From NCBI GenBank assembly GCA_964427535.1, contig CAYRVF010000001.1, positions 77,072-141,071 on the forward strand: a stretch of 64,000 bases of DNA, in the 5' to 3' direction. The position numbers and the translations under genes were made by a program. Below the pieces are notes generated by a model, which did no database searches, was not told the origin of the DNA, and worked only from the letters and a program-made list of their open reading frames with translations. This DNA comes from CAYRVF01 sp964427535 (GTDB taxonomy: Bacteria > Chloroflexota > Ktedonobacteria > Ktedonobacterales > JADMIN01). Of the stretch, positions 27,602-36,491 are shown piece by piece. Within the stretch, counting starts at the first letter, position 1. Every line of letters starts with the position of its first letter.

Positions 27602-28258
27602 ATGACCCAGCCCGTGTCTCCTCAGACCACGCGGACTGCCGAGTGCTCATACGCTCCAGACACGCCCGTCGCTTCGTTCGTCGCCGCGGTAGAGGCGCTG
27701 CTGGCAACGCAGCCCGTGCCATCCGCGCTCATCCAGGGTGTGCAGGAGCATCTGCGACCGCTGCTCGCCACGCCCGACGTGTTACGGCCCGAGCACCGCG
27801 AGCCGTGGTCCCACCGCTACCGCTCGCATCTGCTGGCGGTCGCGCCGAGCAAGCGGTTCTCGCTGGTCGCGCTGGTCTGGCTGCCGGGGCAGGTGACGCC
27901 CATCCACGATCACATCTGCTGGTGTGTCGTGGGCGTCCTCGAAGGGCTGGAGCGCGAGCGACGCTTTGGGCTGCGTGAAGGGGCCGACGGCACGCGCTGG
28001 CTCGTGCCCGCCGGGGAGTGGCCGGTGCGGGTCGGTGAGACGTCGGCGCTGCTGCCGCCCGAGGAGAACATCCATCAGGTGCGCAATGCCGGAGACACGC
28101 TGGCGATCTCGCTGCACGTCTACGGCGAAGACATCGGCACCTACGGCACCAGTGTGAACCAGTGCTTCGACGACCTGCCGCTGCGCTCCGACACGGCCGC
28201 GGATGGTGCGGGCGGTGAGGGCGTGCCAGTGCGCTGGCGGCGCGTCGTGCAGATCTAG
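27602..28258 (+). CDS. Cysteine/thiol dioxygenase-family cupin protein
   Basis: 218 residues from the ATG at 27602 (GGGAGG upstream). Cupin motif 1 contains the iron-binding pair in PIHDHICWCVVGVLEG, and the third His is in NIHQVRNAGD, with SLHVYG closing the motif. This matches the cysteine dioxygenase / 3-mercaptopropionate dioxygenase family, which oxidises a thiol to a sulfinate with O2. Which thiol is used cannot be decided. It is a single-gene unit: an operator-like palindrome precedes it and a strong terminator hairpin follows. Confidence 0.85.
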   Translation: MTQPVSPQTTRTAECSYAPDTPVASFVAAVEALLATQPVPSALIQGVQEHLRPLLATPDVLRPEHREPWSHRYRSHLLAVAPSKRFSLVALVWLPGQVTPIHDHICWCVVGVLEGLERERRFGLREGADGTRWLVPAGEWPVRVGETSALLPPEENIHQVRNAGDTLAISLHVYGEDIGTYGTSVNQCFDDLPLRSDTAADGAGGEGVPVRWRRVVQI

Positions 28259-28279
28259 CGCGCCGCTGCTCCCGCCCCT

Positions 28280-28317
28280 CGCACGAATGCGCTGCCGTGT
28301 GTCAGCGCATTCGTGCG
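28280..28317 (+). terminator. Hairpin terminator after the thiol dioxygenase gene
   Basis: Perfect 15-bp stem (28280-28294 with 28303-28317) and 8-base loop, starting 22 bases after the stop codon. There is no clear T run. Confidence 0.7.
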
Positions 28318-28704
28318 TGCCGCCCACACACAGTCGGTGACCAGCCCAGGTCGCGCATGACTGGCTCCGGGCGGCTGCTCTCGCGGTGCGCTGCTACTCG
28401 TTCCCCCCTCCTATTGGCGCCCGCGATTTCTCCCCTACAGCGCCGTACTTTCCTCGCGCTCGGCTCTCCCTCCTAGGCCAGAGGCGCCGTGCTGCCGCAG
28501 CATGCCACGCGCCCAGCGAATCTGGGAATTTTCCCAGCGAGTCTTCAGTGAACCTTCATCGACGCGCCGGAAACCTTCAGAGCCGACACGTACGCTTCGG
28601 GTGAAGACGGGCGCACTCGGCGTCGAGCCGGCCGCCTGTCATAGATGTTCGCACCGGCGCGAACCTGTTGTTTGGTGTATCGGTGCGGAGGGAGGCCCCC
28701 ACTC
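28318..28704. other. Upstream region of the redox trio
   Basis: Non-coding. Contains an inverted repeat CTGGGAA-TT-TTCCCAG at 28522-28537 (7-bp arms), a possible operator for the reductase/apbE/ferric reductase operon, and two close copies of AACCTTCA at about 28550-28580. Confidence 0.35.
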
Positions 28705-30288
28705 ATGCCACAACTTGAACCCGCGACACGGCGCGGGCCCGCGCGGGCGGCGCGGGCCGGAGCGCCGCGTTCTGAAATGGCCATCTCGTCATCGTCTCGC
28801 TTTACGCCGGTGCAGGTGGTGGGCCGCGAGGCGGCAGCGCGCAATGCTGTCACCCTGCGACTGGCCGTGCCCGGCACGCGCCGTGCGCCCGCACCCTACC
28901 AGCCGGGGCAGTTCATCACGCTCGCGTTCACCCTGCCCGCCGCCAAAGGGCAACAGCGGCGCACGGTCTACCGCTCGTACTCACTCTGTGGCGACGGCAA
29001 TCCGCAGGAGCCCTGGCAAATCACCGTCAAGGTGCGGGAGGGCGGGCTGATCTCGCCGCTGCTCTGGACGCGCGTGGGGCTGGGGGTGCAGCTTCCCGCC
29101 AGCCGTCCGCAGGGCACCTTCACGCTGCCACCCGAGGTAGATGCCGCGACGCGGCTGGTCTTCGTGGCGGGTGGCAGTGGCATCACGCCGATCTACGGCA
29201 TGCTGCGCGCGTTGGCAGCACTGCCGGCGTCCCAGCGTCCGCGCGTCTGGCTGCACTACGCGTATGCGAGCACTGCGGACGCGATCTACGGCCGCGAGTT
29301 GGCCGCGCTCGACCCGGAGGGACGCTGGTTGCGGCAGACACACTACGTCTCGTCTCAGCGGCAGCGCCTCACCCCGCAGGCGGTGCTGGCATCGCTCGGC
29401 CCTGAGGCGCGGGAAGCTGACTGGTATCTCTGTGGCCCCGACGGACTGCGGCGCGAGATCGCAGAGGCGGCGGCGCGGGCGGGCGTGCCAGATGGCCGCG
29501 TCCACATGGAGGTCTTTAGCAGCCCGGGGGCAGCCGCGGCGGGAGCGGGGGCGTCACGCTCAGGCGGTGCAGCGGTTGGCGCAGGGAAGATCCGGGTGGC
29601 CGAGACGGGCGCGCTCCTCGACGTGCAGGGCGGCGAGACGCTGCTCGACGCGCTGGAGCGCCACGGCTACCAGCCCGACTTTAGCTGCCGCGCGGGCGGC
29701 TGCGGCACCTGTCAGCTGCGCATGCTCGCCGGGCGGGTGACGCCCGAGGCGGGCGATGCGGGCCACACGCTCACCCGCGCCGAGCGTGCGGCAGGCTACG
29801 TCTTGAGCTGCAGTGCGCGGCCGGTAGGCGATGTGACGCTCTCACTGGCGGGTGTGCCCGCGCCGTCGCCCTCAAAGCGCGCGGCTGTCGCGGCCCAGAG
29901 CGGCACGGGGAGACGCACACCCGCCCAGCGCCAGGCCATCTCGCGGGGCGCGCGCTGGACCGTGGCGGCGGCGTCACTGCTGCTGTTTGGCAGCGTGTGG
30001 GGCGCGACCGGGCGCCGGGTAGCCCTGTCGGCCTCGCCGCTCACCAGCGCCTGGTCGTCGCTCACCAGCATCTTCGCGCCGTCCTCGTCATCGACCACGA
30101 CCAGTGGCACGAGCGGGACGTCGAGCAGCTCATCCAGTTCCAGCGGCAGCAGCGGCACGAGTGGCTCGAATAGCGGCAGTGGCAGCACGAGTGGGTCGAA
30201 CAGCTCCAACAACTCGAATGGCCCGAGCTGGTTCTCAGGGTCATCGTCGAGCGGAAGCTCGGCCAGCACGGGAAGTGGGTCGTCCTAA
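28705..30288 (+). CDS. Ferredoxin-NAD(P)H reductase-type protein with 2Fe-2S domain, membrane anchor and Ser/Thr/Gly tail
   Basis: 527 residues from the ATG at 28705 (GGAGGGAGG upstream). Order: FAD-binding barrel with RSYSL (near 90); NAD(P)-binding domain with GGSGITPIYGM (near 155); and a plant-type 2Fe-2S domain with Cys328, 333, 336 and 369 (SCRAGGCGTCQ ... LSC). One hydrophobic helix (about 417-436) and a 90-residue Ser/Thr/Gly/Asn-rich low-complexity tail complete it. The reductase part matches Hmp/CDO-reductase-like electron-transfer proteins. With a single TM and no signal peptide, the redox domains should be cytoplasmic and the tail outside. It is followed with no gap by apbE (stop and ATG adjacent). 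Confidence 0.85.
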   Translation: MPQLEPATRRGPARAARAGAPRSEMAISSSSRFTPVQVVGREAAARNAVTLRLAVPGTRRAPAPYQPGQFITLAFTLPAAKGQQRRTVYRSYSLCGDGNPQEPWQITVKVREGGLISPLLWTRVGLGVQLPASRPQGTFTLPPEVDAATRLVFVAGGSGITPIYGMLRALAALPASQRPRVWLHYAYASTADAIYGRELAALDPEGRWLRQTHYVSSQRQRLTPQAVLASLGPEAREADWYLCGPDGLRREIAEAAARAGVPDGRVHMEVFSSPGAAAAGAGASRSGGAAVGAGKIRVAETGALLDVQGGETLLDALERHGYQPDFSCRAGGCGTCQLRMLAGRVTPEAGDAGHTLTRAERAAGYVLSCSARPVGDVTLSLAGVPAPSPSKRAAVAAQSGTGRRTPAQRQAISRGARWTVAAASLLLFGSVWGATGRRVALSASPLTSAWSSLTSIFAPSSSSTTTSGTSGTSSSSSSSSGSSGTSGSNSGSGSTSGSNSSNNSNGPSWFSGSSSSGSSASTGSGSS

Positions 30289-31725
30289 ATGGCACAGATA
30301 GCAACACCAACAGAGCCGACGGGTGCTGTTCCCGCGCCCGCATCCTCACTGGTGGATGATGTGCGGGCGGCGGGCTCACCCGCGGGCAGAGACGGCGAGA
30401 GCGGCGGTGACAGCGGCGGCGAGCGCCTCCAGCTGGCGCGCGACCTGCGCCTGATGGGCACGTACATCAGCGTGCGCCTCGCGCTCGATCCCCGCCAGGA
30501 CGTGGCAGAGGGCGAGCGGGCGCTCGGGGCGATTGAGGACTGGCTCGGCGAGGTGGACGCACGGCTCTCGCGCTTCAGCCCGGCGAGCGAGCTCTCGCAG
30601 CTCAACCGGGCGGCGGGTGAGGAGTTCGCTGCCTCCGACCTGCTGTTCACGGCGGTGGACGTGGCGCTGGAGGCCGCGGCGGCGAGTGGCGGGCGGTTCG
30701 ACCCGACACTGCTCCCGCAGATCGAGGCGCTGGGCTACGACCGCGACTTCGCCCTGCTCGACACGGCCGCACCCGAGGCGGCGACAGGACGGCGGGCTGC
30801 GCGTGGAGACGATCGTGCGGCACCCGCACAAGTGGCGGCACCCGTACCTCTGCGACATCCGGGCGGCGGCTGGCGCGGCATTACAGTGGACGCCGCGCGG
30901 CGGCGCATCCGGCTGCCAGCGGGCGTCGCGCTCGACCTGGGCGGCATCGCCAAAGGCTGGGCGGCGGATGTGGCACTAGAGCGCTTCGGCCCGGCGTTCC
31001 CAGGCGCGCTGATCAACGTCGGCGGCGACCTGCGCCTGCGTGGCGGACCCCAGCCCGGCGTGCCGTGGTCAGTCGGCATCTATGATCCACGGCGGCAGCG
31101 CGCGCTCGGCCGGGCCGCTGGTGACGAGCGCGACGACACCGGCGCCCGCGACGGCAGTGACGGCAGTGACGGCAGTGACGGCAGTGACGGCAGTGACGGG
31201 GCTGACGCGGGCGGCACGCTCTACCGTGCACAACTCGGCTTCAGTCGCGGTGGGCTGGCGACGTCGGGCGCGGTCAGGCGCTGGTGGTGGCAGAACGGCG
31301 CCCGCCGCCATCATCTGCTCGATCCCGCGACCGGGCTGCCGATGACGGCGCTCTGCCTCGATCCAACGGGGAGCGCCGAGCAGAACGCGCGCGTTGCGGG
31401 CGAGCTGTCCTCTGAGCGTCCGTCGGCGCCCATCGCGACGGTGACGGCGCTGGCGCCGACGGGCGCGCGGGCCGAGGTGGCCACCAAAGTCGCGCTGCTG
31501 CGCGGCTATCCGGCGGCACTGCGGGCGGTTGAGGATGCCTGGGCACGCTGGGGCGCCGTCGCGCCCGACGACGAGCACACTGCCGATGCTGGTGTGGCAC
31601 TGCTCGTGGTCTTAGGCAACGGACGGCTCGTCGCCTCAACAAATCTTTCCGCCTGGCTCGACACTTGGGGCACGGACGGCGCGTCGCTGCCGCTGCTGGT
31701 CGGCGCAGCACATGGCATTGGATAG
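30289..31725 (+). CDS. apbE: ApbE-type FAD:protein FMN transferase
   Basis: 478 residues. ApbE features: LRLMGTYISVRL near the N-terminus, SRFSPASELSQLNR, the flavin/Mg region LDLGGIAKGWAAD, ALINVGGDLRLRG, and HHLLDPATGLP near the C-terminus. The enzyme transfers FMN from FAD to a Thr/Ser of a target protein. There is no signal peptide or lipobox, although most ApbE proteins are periplasmic. It has an inserted low-complexity stretch of repeated Gly-Ser-Asp, encoded by a 9-bp tandem repeat. The likely target should be one of the adjacent redox proteins or elsewhere in the genome. Confidence 0.88.
   Translation: MAQIATPTEPTGAVPAPASSLVDDVRAAGSPAGRDGESGGDSGGERLQLARDLRLMGTYISVRLALDPRQDVAEGERALGAIEDWLGEVDARLSRFSPASELSQLNRAAGEEFAASDLLFTAVDVALEAAAASGGRFDPTLLPQIEALGYDRDFALLDTAAPEAATGRRAARGDDRAAPAQVAAPVPLRHPGGGWRGITVDAARRRIRLPAGVALDLGGIAKGWAADVALERFGPAFPGALINVGGDLRLRGGPQPGVPWSVGIYDPRRQRALGRAAGDERDDTGARDGSDGSDGSDGSDGSDGADAGGTLYRAQLGFSRGGLATSGAVRRWWWQNGARRHHLLDPATGLPMTALCLDPTGSAEQNARVAGELSSERPSAPIATVTALAPTGARAEVATKVALLRGYPAALRAVEDAWARWGAVAPDDEHTADAGVALLVVLGNGRLVASTNLSAWLDTWGTDGASLPLLVGAAHGIG
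31150..31199 (+). repeat. 9-bp in-frame tandem repeat inside apbE
   Basis: Five copies of GACGGCAGT, encoding repeated Asp-Gly-Ser, in a surface insertion of ApbE. Copy number is likely to vary between strains. Confidence 0.8.
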
Positions 31726-31731
31726 GACACG

Positions 31732-32454
31732 ATGAACATCCTGCTGGCGGCCGCCACGAGCGGCACGCATCTTTTCTTCTCGCTGGGCACGACGCTCAGT
31801 ACCCTCACCACGTCGGCGTCGACGACCGTCGCAACGGCGGCAGCAGCGGCAACGGCCACGTCGACCGCCAATCCGACGATGTGGTATGTCACGCGGACGG
31901 CGGCGGTCTGTGCCTATCTGGCGCTGACGCTGACGGTGTTGCTGGGCCTGCTGCGCTCGCTGGCGCGGGTCGCGCGGGTGCGCTCGACCTGGTTGCTGGA
32001 GGACATGCATCGCTATGTGGCCACCGCGACGGCGGTCTTCGTCGCCGTCCATCTGACGTCGCTGCTGCTCGACCCGCTGATTCCGTTCACGCCGCTCAAC
32101 CTGCTGCTGCCGGTCGCGGAGCCCTACCGGCCGGTCGCGGTCGCGGTGGGCATCGGGGCGATGTATCTGCTGGCGCTGGTGGCACTGAGCTCGTGGCTGC
32201 GACAGCACCTGCCGTACGCGCTGTGGCGGCTGCTGCATTACGTGAGCTTCGCCGTCTTCTGGCTGGCCACGCTGCACGGGCTGCTCGCGGGAAGCGATGC
32301 CAGCCAGCCCTGGCTGCTGACGGTGTATATCGTCGCGGCACTGGCCGTTGGCGGCGGCATGCTCCTGCGACTCTTCTGGCCCGCTCCGGTGTCGACACCG
32401 ACGGCCTCGCGTAGGCCGCCCACGCGGCGCGCGCCGATCCGGCAGTACCGGTAA
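31732..32454 (+). CDS. Ferric-reductase-like heme membrane protein
   Basis: 240 residues, six or so TM helices. Heme-ligand His candidates are in MHRYVATATAVFVAVHLTS and in WRLLHYVSFAVFWLATLHG, the two paired-His helices of the ferric reductase-like domain (as in MsrQ, YedZ and NOX-type cytochrome b). It starts 6 bases after apbE. With the upstream reductase it would pass electrons from NAD(P)H across the membrane. The acceptor is not known. Confidence 0.85.
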   Translation: MNILLAAATSGTHLFFSLGTTLSTLTTSASTTVATAAAAATATSTANPTMWYVTRTAAVCAYLALTLTVLLGLLRSLARVARVRSTWLLEDMHRYVATATAVFVAVHLTSLLLDPLIPFTPLNLLLPVAEPYRPVAVAVGIGAMYLLALVALSSWLRQHLPYALWRLLHYVSFAVFWLATLHGLLAGSDASQPWLLTVYIVAALAVGGGMLLRLFWPAPVSTPTASRRPPTRRAPIRQYR

Positions 32455-32488
32455 CGGCCGCGCCCTACACACGTCGCACATTACCATG

Positions 32489-32529
32489 AGCAACACTCCC
32501 TTCCCAGACAGCGGAAAAGGAGTGTTGCT
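32489..32529. terminator. Bidirectional hairpin terminator
   Basis: Perfect 11-bp inverted repeat (32489-32499 with 32519-32529) with a 19-base loop, located exactly between two convergent genes. Confidence 0.65.
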
Positions 32530-32541
32530 GTCTGTCGATGC

Positions 32542-33300
32542 TTACCAGCGCGGCGCGGCGGGGCGTGCGTCCTGGTCAGCGCGGGAGGAGGACGACGACT
32601 GGCGCGGCTCGGCGCAGTGGGCGGTCGTGCCACGCTGCAGCGTCCAGAGAGGAGCACCGGCGTTGGCCCACTCCTGCCGGACGGCGCGCTCCCAGCGGGC
32701 ATAGTAGGGCGCGACCAGGCTGCGGCCGAGTAGCAGCCAGGCGCCTAGACCGACGATGCACAGCAAGCCCAGCAGCGCCACGATTGGCTTAGCGGGCAGC
32801 AGCGGGGTGACGTCCGCTCCGGCGCCCGGACTTCCCCCTGCGACGGGCACGCCCGAGAGGGTGACGCCCACCGCGTGGTGATAGGCCATCTCACCGCCGT
32901 AGTAGCCCGTCAGGCTGACGACCGCGAGCAGCGCCAGCGTCGCCAGCAGATAGAGCGGCGCCCAGCCGCCGCGCAGACCGCCCACGGCGAGAAAGCGCAC
33001 GGCGACCAGCGCGACCGCGAGCAGCACCGTCAGGCTGGCGAACGTCTGATGATTGGCGAGTAAGCCCGGCACACTGGCATCGCCGGTGGCGTGATCCGGA
33101 CCGCTCAGCGCGGCGATGCCCGCGGCGAAGGCACCGAGCACGAGCGTGTAGAAGCCCGCGCGGGTCAGGTTCGGGTGTTTCAGCGCGTAGCCGATCCAGT
33201 CGAGAGCGACACTGGCAAACAGCAGCGCGATGGGAAAGTGGACGAGCATCGGATGCAGCAAAGGCCGGAGCTGCCCGATCAGGCCAGAAGTGGTGAACAT
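32542..33300 (-). CDS. DUF2231-family membrane protein
   Basis: 252 residues. N-terminal LHPMLVHFPIALLFASVALD is the hallmark of the family (conserved His residues, four TM helices), with SLTGYYGGEMAYHHAVGV later. Two of its His are candidates for heme or metal binding, but no function is established. A fifth hydrophobic helix and a Ser-rich cytoplasmic tail follow. Convergent with the ferric-reductase-like gene; a redox-linked role is only suggested by location. Confidence 0.8.
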   Translation of the reverse strand: MFTTSGLIGQLRPLLHPMLVHFPIALLFASVALDWIGYALKHPNLTRAGFYTLVLGAFAAGIAALSGPDHATGDASVPGLLANHQTFASLTVLLAVALVAVRFLAVGGLRGGWAPLYLLATLALLAVVSLTGYYGGEMAYHHAVGVTLSGVPVAGGSPGAGADVTPLLPAKPIVALLGLLCIVGLGAWLLLGRSLVAPYYARWERAVRQEWANAGAPLWTLQRGTTAHCAEPRQSSSSSRADQDARPAAPRW

Positions 33301-33675
33301 AGGGAGACGGGTCCTCGCGCTTGATCTCTAGGCGTCGGCTGGGTGTGGCGCCAGCGGACGAGGGCGTGCGCCTTGCACGGTCGGAGCACGCGACAGTGCG
33401 CGCAGCCTGTATCGTAGCACATGCGGCCAGGCGGCGCGACACGCGTGGGACTTCGGGCACGCACAGGGGACAGCGCAGTGTCTCGGGCACAGCGCATCTG
33501 ATGGCGGCGGCGCGGACGGGCTGCTACCGCTCGTTGCCGTCCGCCACCATCCGGTGCCGCCATCTGTGGATGCTCGTGGTCGTGGTTGTCGTGGTCGTGG
33601 TCGTGGTTGTCGTTGCCGTGCGGGTGCGTATGGCGTGTGGTGGATCGTCGCTCCGGTGAGCGTCACTCCTGCCCG
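33301..33675. other. Non-coding interval with low-complexity tract
   Basis: Positions about 33567-33620 are an imperfect repeat of GTGGTCGTG / GTTGTC units. No gene is supported. Confidence 0.4.
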
Positions 33676-33924
33676 CTACGGCTCGTGCGGCGCGTCCGGA
33701 AGGCTTGCCGCCGCGCGCAGACGCTCTTGGGCCGCGTGCGTGACCTCCTCGGAGACGCGGCGGAGCCAGGCTTCAAGGCCCTCGCGCCGCCGCTGATCGA
33801 TCGGCACCTGCGCGTGATGCGCCGCGTAGGAGCGCGCCTCCTCGCGCATCCGCCGTGTCTCCACGTCGGAAAAGGGGATGTCGTGGCTTCCCGCGTTCTC
33901 GCCGCCCGCTGCTGGACCTGTCAT
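33676..33924 (-). CDS. Possible small hypothetical protein, 82 residues
   Basis: Starts MTGPAAGGENAG; charged helical body with FSDVETRRMREEARSYA and RRREGLEAWLRRVSEEV. The amino-acid pattern (amphipathic helices, few odd residues) looks coding, and GAGG lies upstream. A longer frame to 34011 has no better start. No family recognised. Confidence 0.45.
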   Translation of the reverse strand: MTGPAAGGENAGSHDIPFSDVETRRMREEARSYAAHHAQVPIDQRRREGLEAWLRRVSEEVTHAAQERLRAAASLPDAPHEP

Positions 33925-34449
33925 GGGATGCCTCGCTTGTCCGACGGGCTCGGCTGCCACCGCTGCTCCCGCGCGTCTGGCGCCGTCATCATCGCCGTGG
34001 AGGAGATGCACCCCGGTCTCCCGTCAGGGGGACGGGGGCGAGGGGAGCATGTCCCACTCCGAGCGGTGTCGAGGACGGGCCGCGCTCCCGCCAGTGCGGG
34101 TGGTGGGGGTGTGGGGCCGTTGCTCCAGGACGCTCGTGGCAGCCTCTACGAGCCGTCTCTCCACAGTGTACGATGGTCTGCCACCATCTGGGAGCACCCG
34201 TCGCGCTGCCGCTGCTGCGCTCTGGTGTGGCGCCCGGCCGAGGACGCGGACCGCCAGACGACGACGTCACCACTCGGTCGCGCGGTGCCACCGCCACGTC
34301 GCCACGCGGGCCCTGATCTGTGCCGCACGCCGCGCGTGACGATTGCACGTGCGGGATACACTGTTCTGGGAGCAACCGGCACGCGCATGCTGTCTGCGCC
34401 GGTGTCCGGCTCTGACGCGTTGACGAGGGAGAAGAGGAGAAGCCACGCC
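33925..34449. other. Non-coding interval before the aminotransferase
   Basis: An open plus-strand frame runs in from 33586, but its translation is Cys/Trp/Arg-rich and without recognisable domains until 34450, so it is treated as leader. Nothing else seen. Confidence 0.4.
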
Positions 34450-35670
34450 GTGCCAGCGCAGCCACTGCCCACACCCGCATCCCGTGACAGGCGCCTGAGC
34501 CCGGCGGGCGAGGCGTATCTGCTCCGGGCCGACATCGCCTACCTCAACCACGGCAGCTTTGGCGCGTGCCCGGCGCCGGTGTTCGAGACGTATCAGCGCT
34601 GGCAACGCGAGCTGCAGGCGCAGCCGGTCGAGTTTCTCGCGCGCCGCCTGCCCGACCTGCTCGCGGACGTGCGCGCCCGGCTCGCGACGGCGCTCGGCAC
34701 CACCGCCGACACGCTCGTGTTCGTCCCCAACGCGACCCACGCGATGAATATCGTTGCGCGGTCACTCGCGCTGGCGCCGGGCGACGAGGTGCTGGGCACG
34801 ACGCACGAGTATGGCGCCGTCGAGCGGACCTGGCGCTATCTCTGCGGCCTGTGTGGCGCGCGGTATCGCTCGCAGCCGGTCGCGGTGCCCGTGTCGACGG
34901 CGGAGGACCTGATCGAGCAGCTGTGGCAGGGCGTGACGCCGCGCACGCGTGTGCTGGTGGTGAGCCACATCACCTCACCCACCGCGCTTATTTTCCCGGT
35001 CGCGGAGATCTGTCGCCGCGCGCGGGCCGAGGGGATCGTGACCGTCATCGATGGCGCGCATGCACCGGGGCAGATCGACCTGCGGCTCGATGCGCTGGGC
35101 GCGGACTACTACCTGGGCAACTGTCACAAGTGGCTCTCGGCCCCTCCAGGCGCGGCGTTTCTCTCCGCGCGACCCGAGCGGCAGGCGGCGCTGCGTCCGC
35201 TCGTGGTGAGCTGGGGCTATGAGCCGCGCGTGCCCGGGCCGTCGCCGTTCCATGACCTCTTTGACTGGATCGGCACCGACGATCCCGCCGCGGTGCTGAG
35301 CATTCCGGCGGCGCTCGATTTCCAGGCGGCGCACGACTGGCCGCGTGTCGGGGCGAGCTGCCACGCGCTCGCGGAGGAGGCGCTGGCCCGCATCACCACG
35401 CTGACCGGCCTGCCGCCGCTCGCGCCACCAGCGACCAGTGCGCAGTGGTGGCAGCAGATGGTCGCGGCCCCGCTCCCGTTGGCGGACGCCGCGGCGGGTG
35501 AGGCGCTGCAGGCGGCGCTGCTGGCGCGTGCGCGCGTGGAGGTGCCGGTGATGTTCTGGCAGGGGCGGTGCTATCTGCGCGTCTCCATCCAGGCCTACAA
35601 CCGCCCGCGCGACGTGGACCGCCTGCTCGATGGTCTGACGTCCGCGCTGGCTGCGCTCCCCCAGGGCTAG
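34450..35670 (+). CDS. Class V PLP aminotransferase (isopenicillin-N-epimerase-like)
   Basis: 406 residues from a GTG at 34450, preceded by GAGGAG; an ATG at 34387 would add 21 residues. N-terminal IAYLNHGSFGACP, VFVPNATHAMNIV, VIDGAHAPGQIDL (the PLP-pyridine Asp), and the Schiff-base Lys in NCHKWLSAPPG. This is the pattern of the isopenicillin-N-epimerase / cysteine desulfurase-like class V group. The reaction (epimerase, desulfurase or lyase) cannot be assigned. Confidence 0.85.
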   Translation: MPAQPLPTPASRDRRLSPAGEAYLLRADIAYLNHGSFGACPAPVFETYQRWQRELQAQPVEFLARRLPDLLADVRARLATALGTTADTLVFVPNATHAMNIVARSLALAPGDEVLGTTHEYGAVERTWRYLCGLCGARYRSQPVAVPVSTAEDLIEQLWQGVTPRTRVLVVSHITSPTALIFPVAEICRRARAEGIVTVIDGAHAPGQIDLRLDALGADYYLGNCHKWLSAPPGAAFLSARPERQAALRPLVVSWGYEPRVPGPSPFHDLFDWIGTDDPAAVLSIPAALDFQAAHDWPRVGASCHALAEEALARITTLTGLPPLAPPATSAQWWQQMVAAPLPLADAAAGEALQAALLARARVEVPVMFWQGRCYLRVSIQAYNRPRDVDRLLDGLTSALAALPQG

Positions 35671-35772
35671 GCAGGTGTGACCGAATTGCGGACGGAGCCG
35701 CCGGGGCATGGCGGACGCGGTCCGGGCGATGCCGGTGCCTTGCTGGTGTCATGACAGGGAGGAGCACGCCGC

Positions 35773-36474
35773 GTGGGCCTGCCGATGATCGTGCGTCTGC
35801 TGCTGTTCGCGTTGCCGCTGGGGCTGGATACCTTCGCGCTCTCGACCGTCCTGGGTCTGACGCCAATGCCACGCCGTACGCGCCTCTCGCTGGCGCTGAC
35901 CTTCGCCGCCGCGGAAGGCCTGATGCCGGCCGTGGGCCTGCTGCTCGGCCTGTCCCTCGGACACGCGCTCGGAGGCTGGAGCGGGCTCGTGGCGGGCGCG
36001 CTGCTCATCGCCGTCGGCGCCTGGATGTGGCGCGCGTCACGTGCTGAGGACGATGACGACGAGGACGACGACGACGACGCGGCTCGCGCGGGCGACGTAG
36101 CCGCCGCGAAGGCGCCGGCGGGGGCGGCAGTCGACACGCACGAGAAGACGGTGGCAGGCCGTCCGCATGAGACGGAGGAGGAGCGCATCGCCCGCGCGGC
36201 GCACTCGACCGGCTGGTCGCGGCTGGGTCTGGCGCTCAGTGTCAGCCTCGACGAGCTGGCGATCGGGTTCTCGTTCGGCGTACTGGGCTTTCCGCTGGTG
36301 CCCGCGCTCGTCGTCATCGCACTGCAGGCGCTGGTGGTGAGCCTGCTCGGCCAGTGGGTCGGTGTCCGCGCCGGGAACCGCCTTGGCGAGCGCGCCGAAC
36401 GCCTCGCCGGTCCCGCGCTCGCGCTGCTCGGCGTGTGGTTCCTCATCGCCCAGCTCGTCGGTCTGCCCTTCTAA
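35773..36474 (+). CDS. MntP-like membrane transporter
   Basis: 233 residues starting with GTG, with GGGAGGAG upstream. Six hydrophobic helices in two halves: GLDTFALSTVLGL in the first and SLDELAIGFSFG in the second, the repeated acidic motif of MntP/LysE-superfamily manganese exporters. Between them lies a long cytoplasmic loop with a run of ten Asp/Glu residues followed by His- and Glu-rich sequence, plausible as a metal sensor. Overall fold clear; the ion is inferred. Confidence 0.75.
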   Translation: MGLPMIVRLLLFALPLGLDTFALSTVLGLTPMPRRTRLSLALTFAAAEGLMPAVGLLLGLSLGHALGGWSGLVAGALLIAVGAWMWRASRAEDDDDEDDDDDAARAGDVAAAKAPAGAAVDTHEKTVAGRPHETEEERIARAAHSTGWSRLGLALSVSLDELAIGFSFGVLGFPLVPALVVIALQALVVSLLGQWVGVRAGNRLGERAERLAGPALALLGVWFLIAQLVGLPF

Positions 36475-36491
36475 TGGCGCGAGCGCGGCTG

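Noticed and set aside
33586..34449. A 288-residue N-terminal extension of the class V aminotransferase
   Set aside because: The translation is Arg/Cys/Trp-rich, shows no domain, and a GTG with a good ribosome site fits the family N-terminus.
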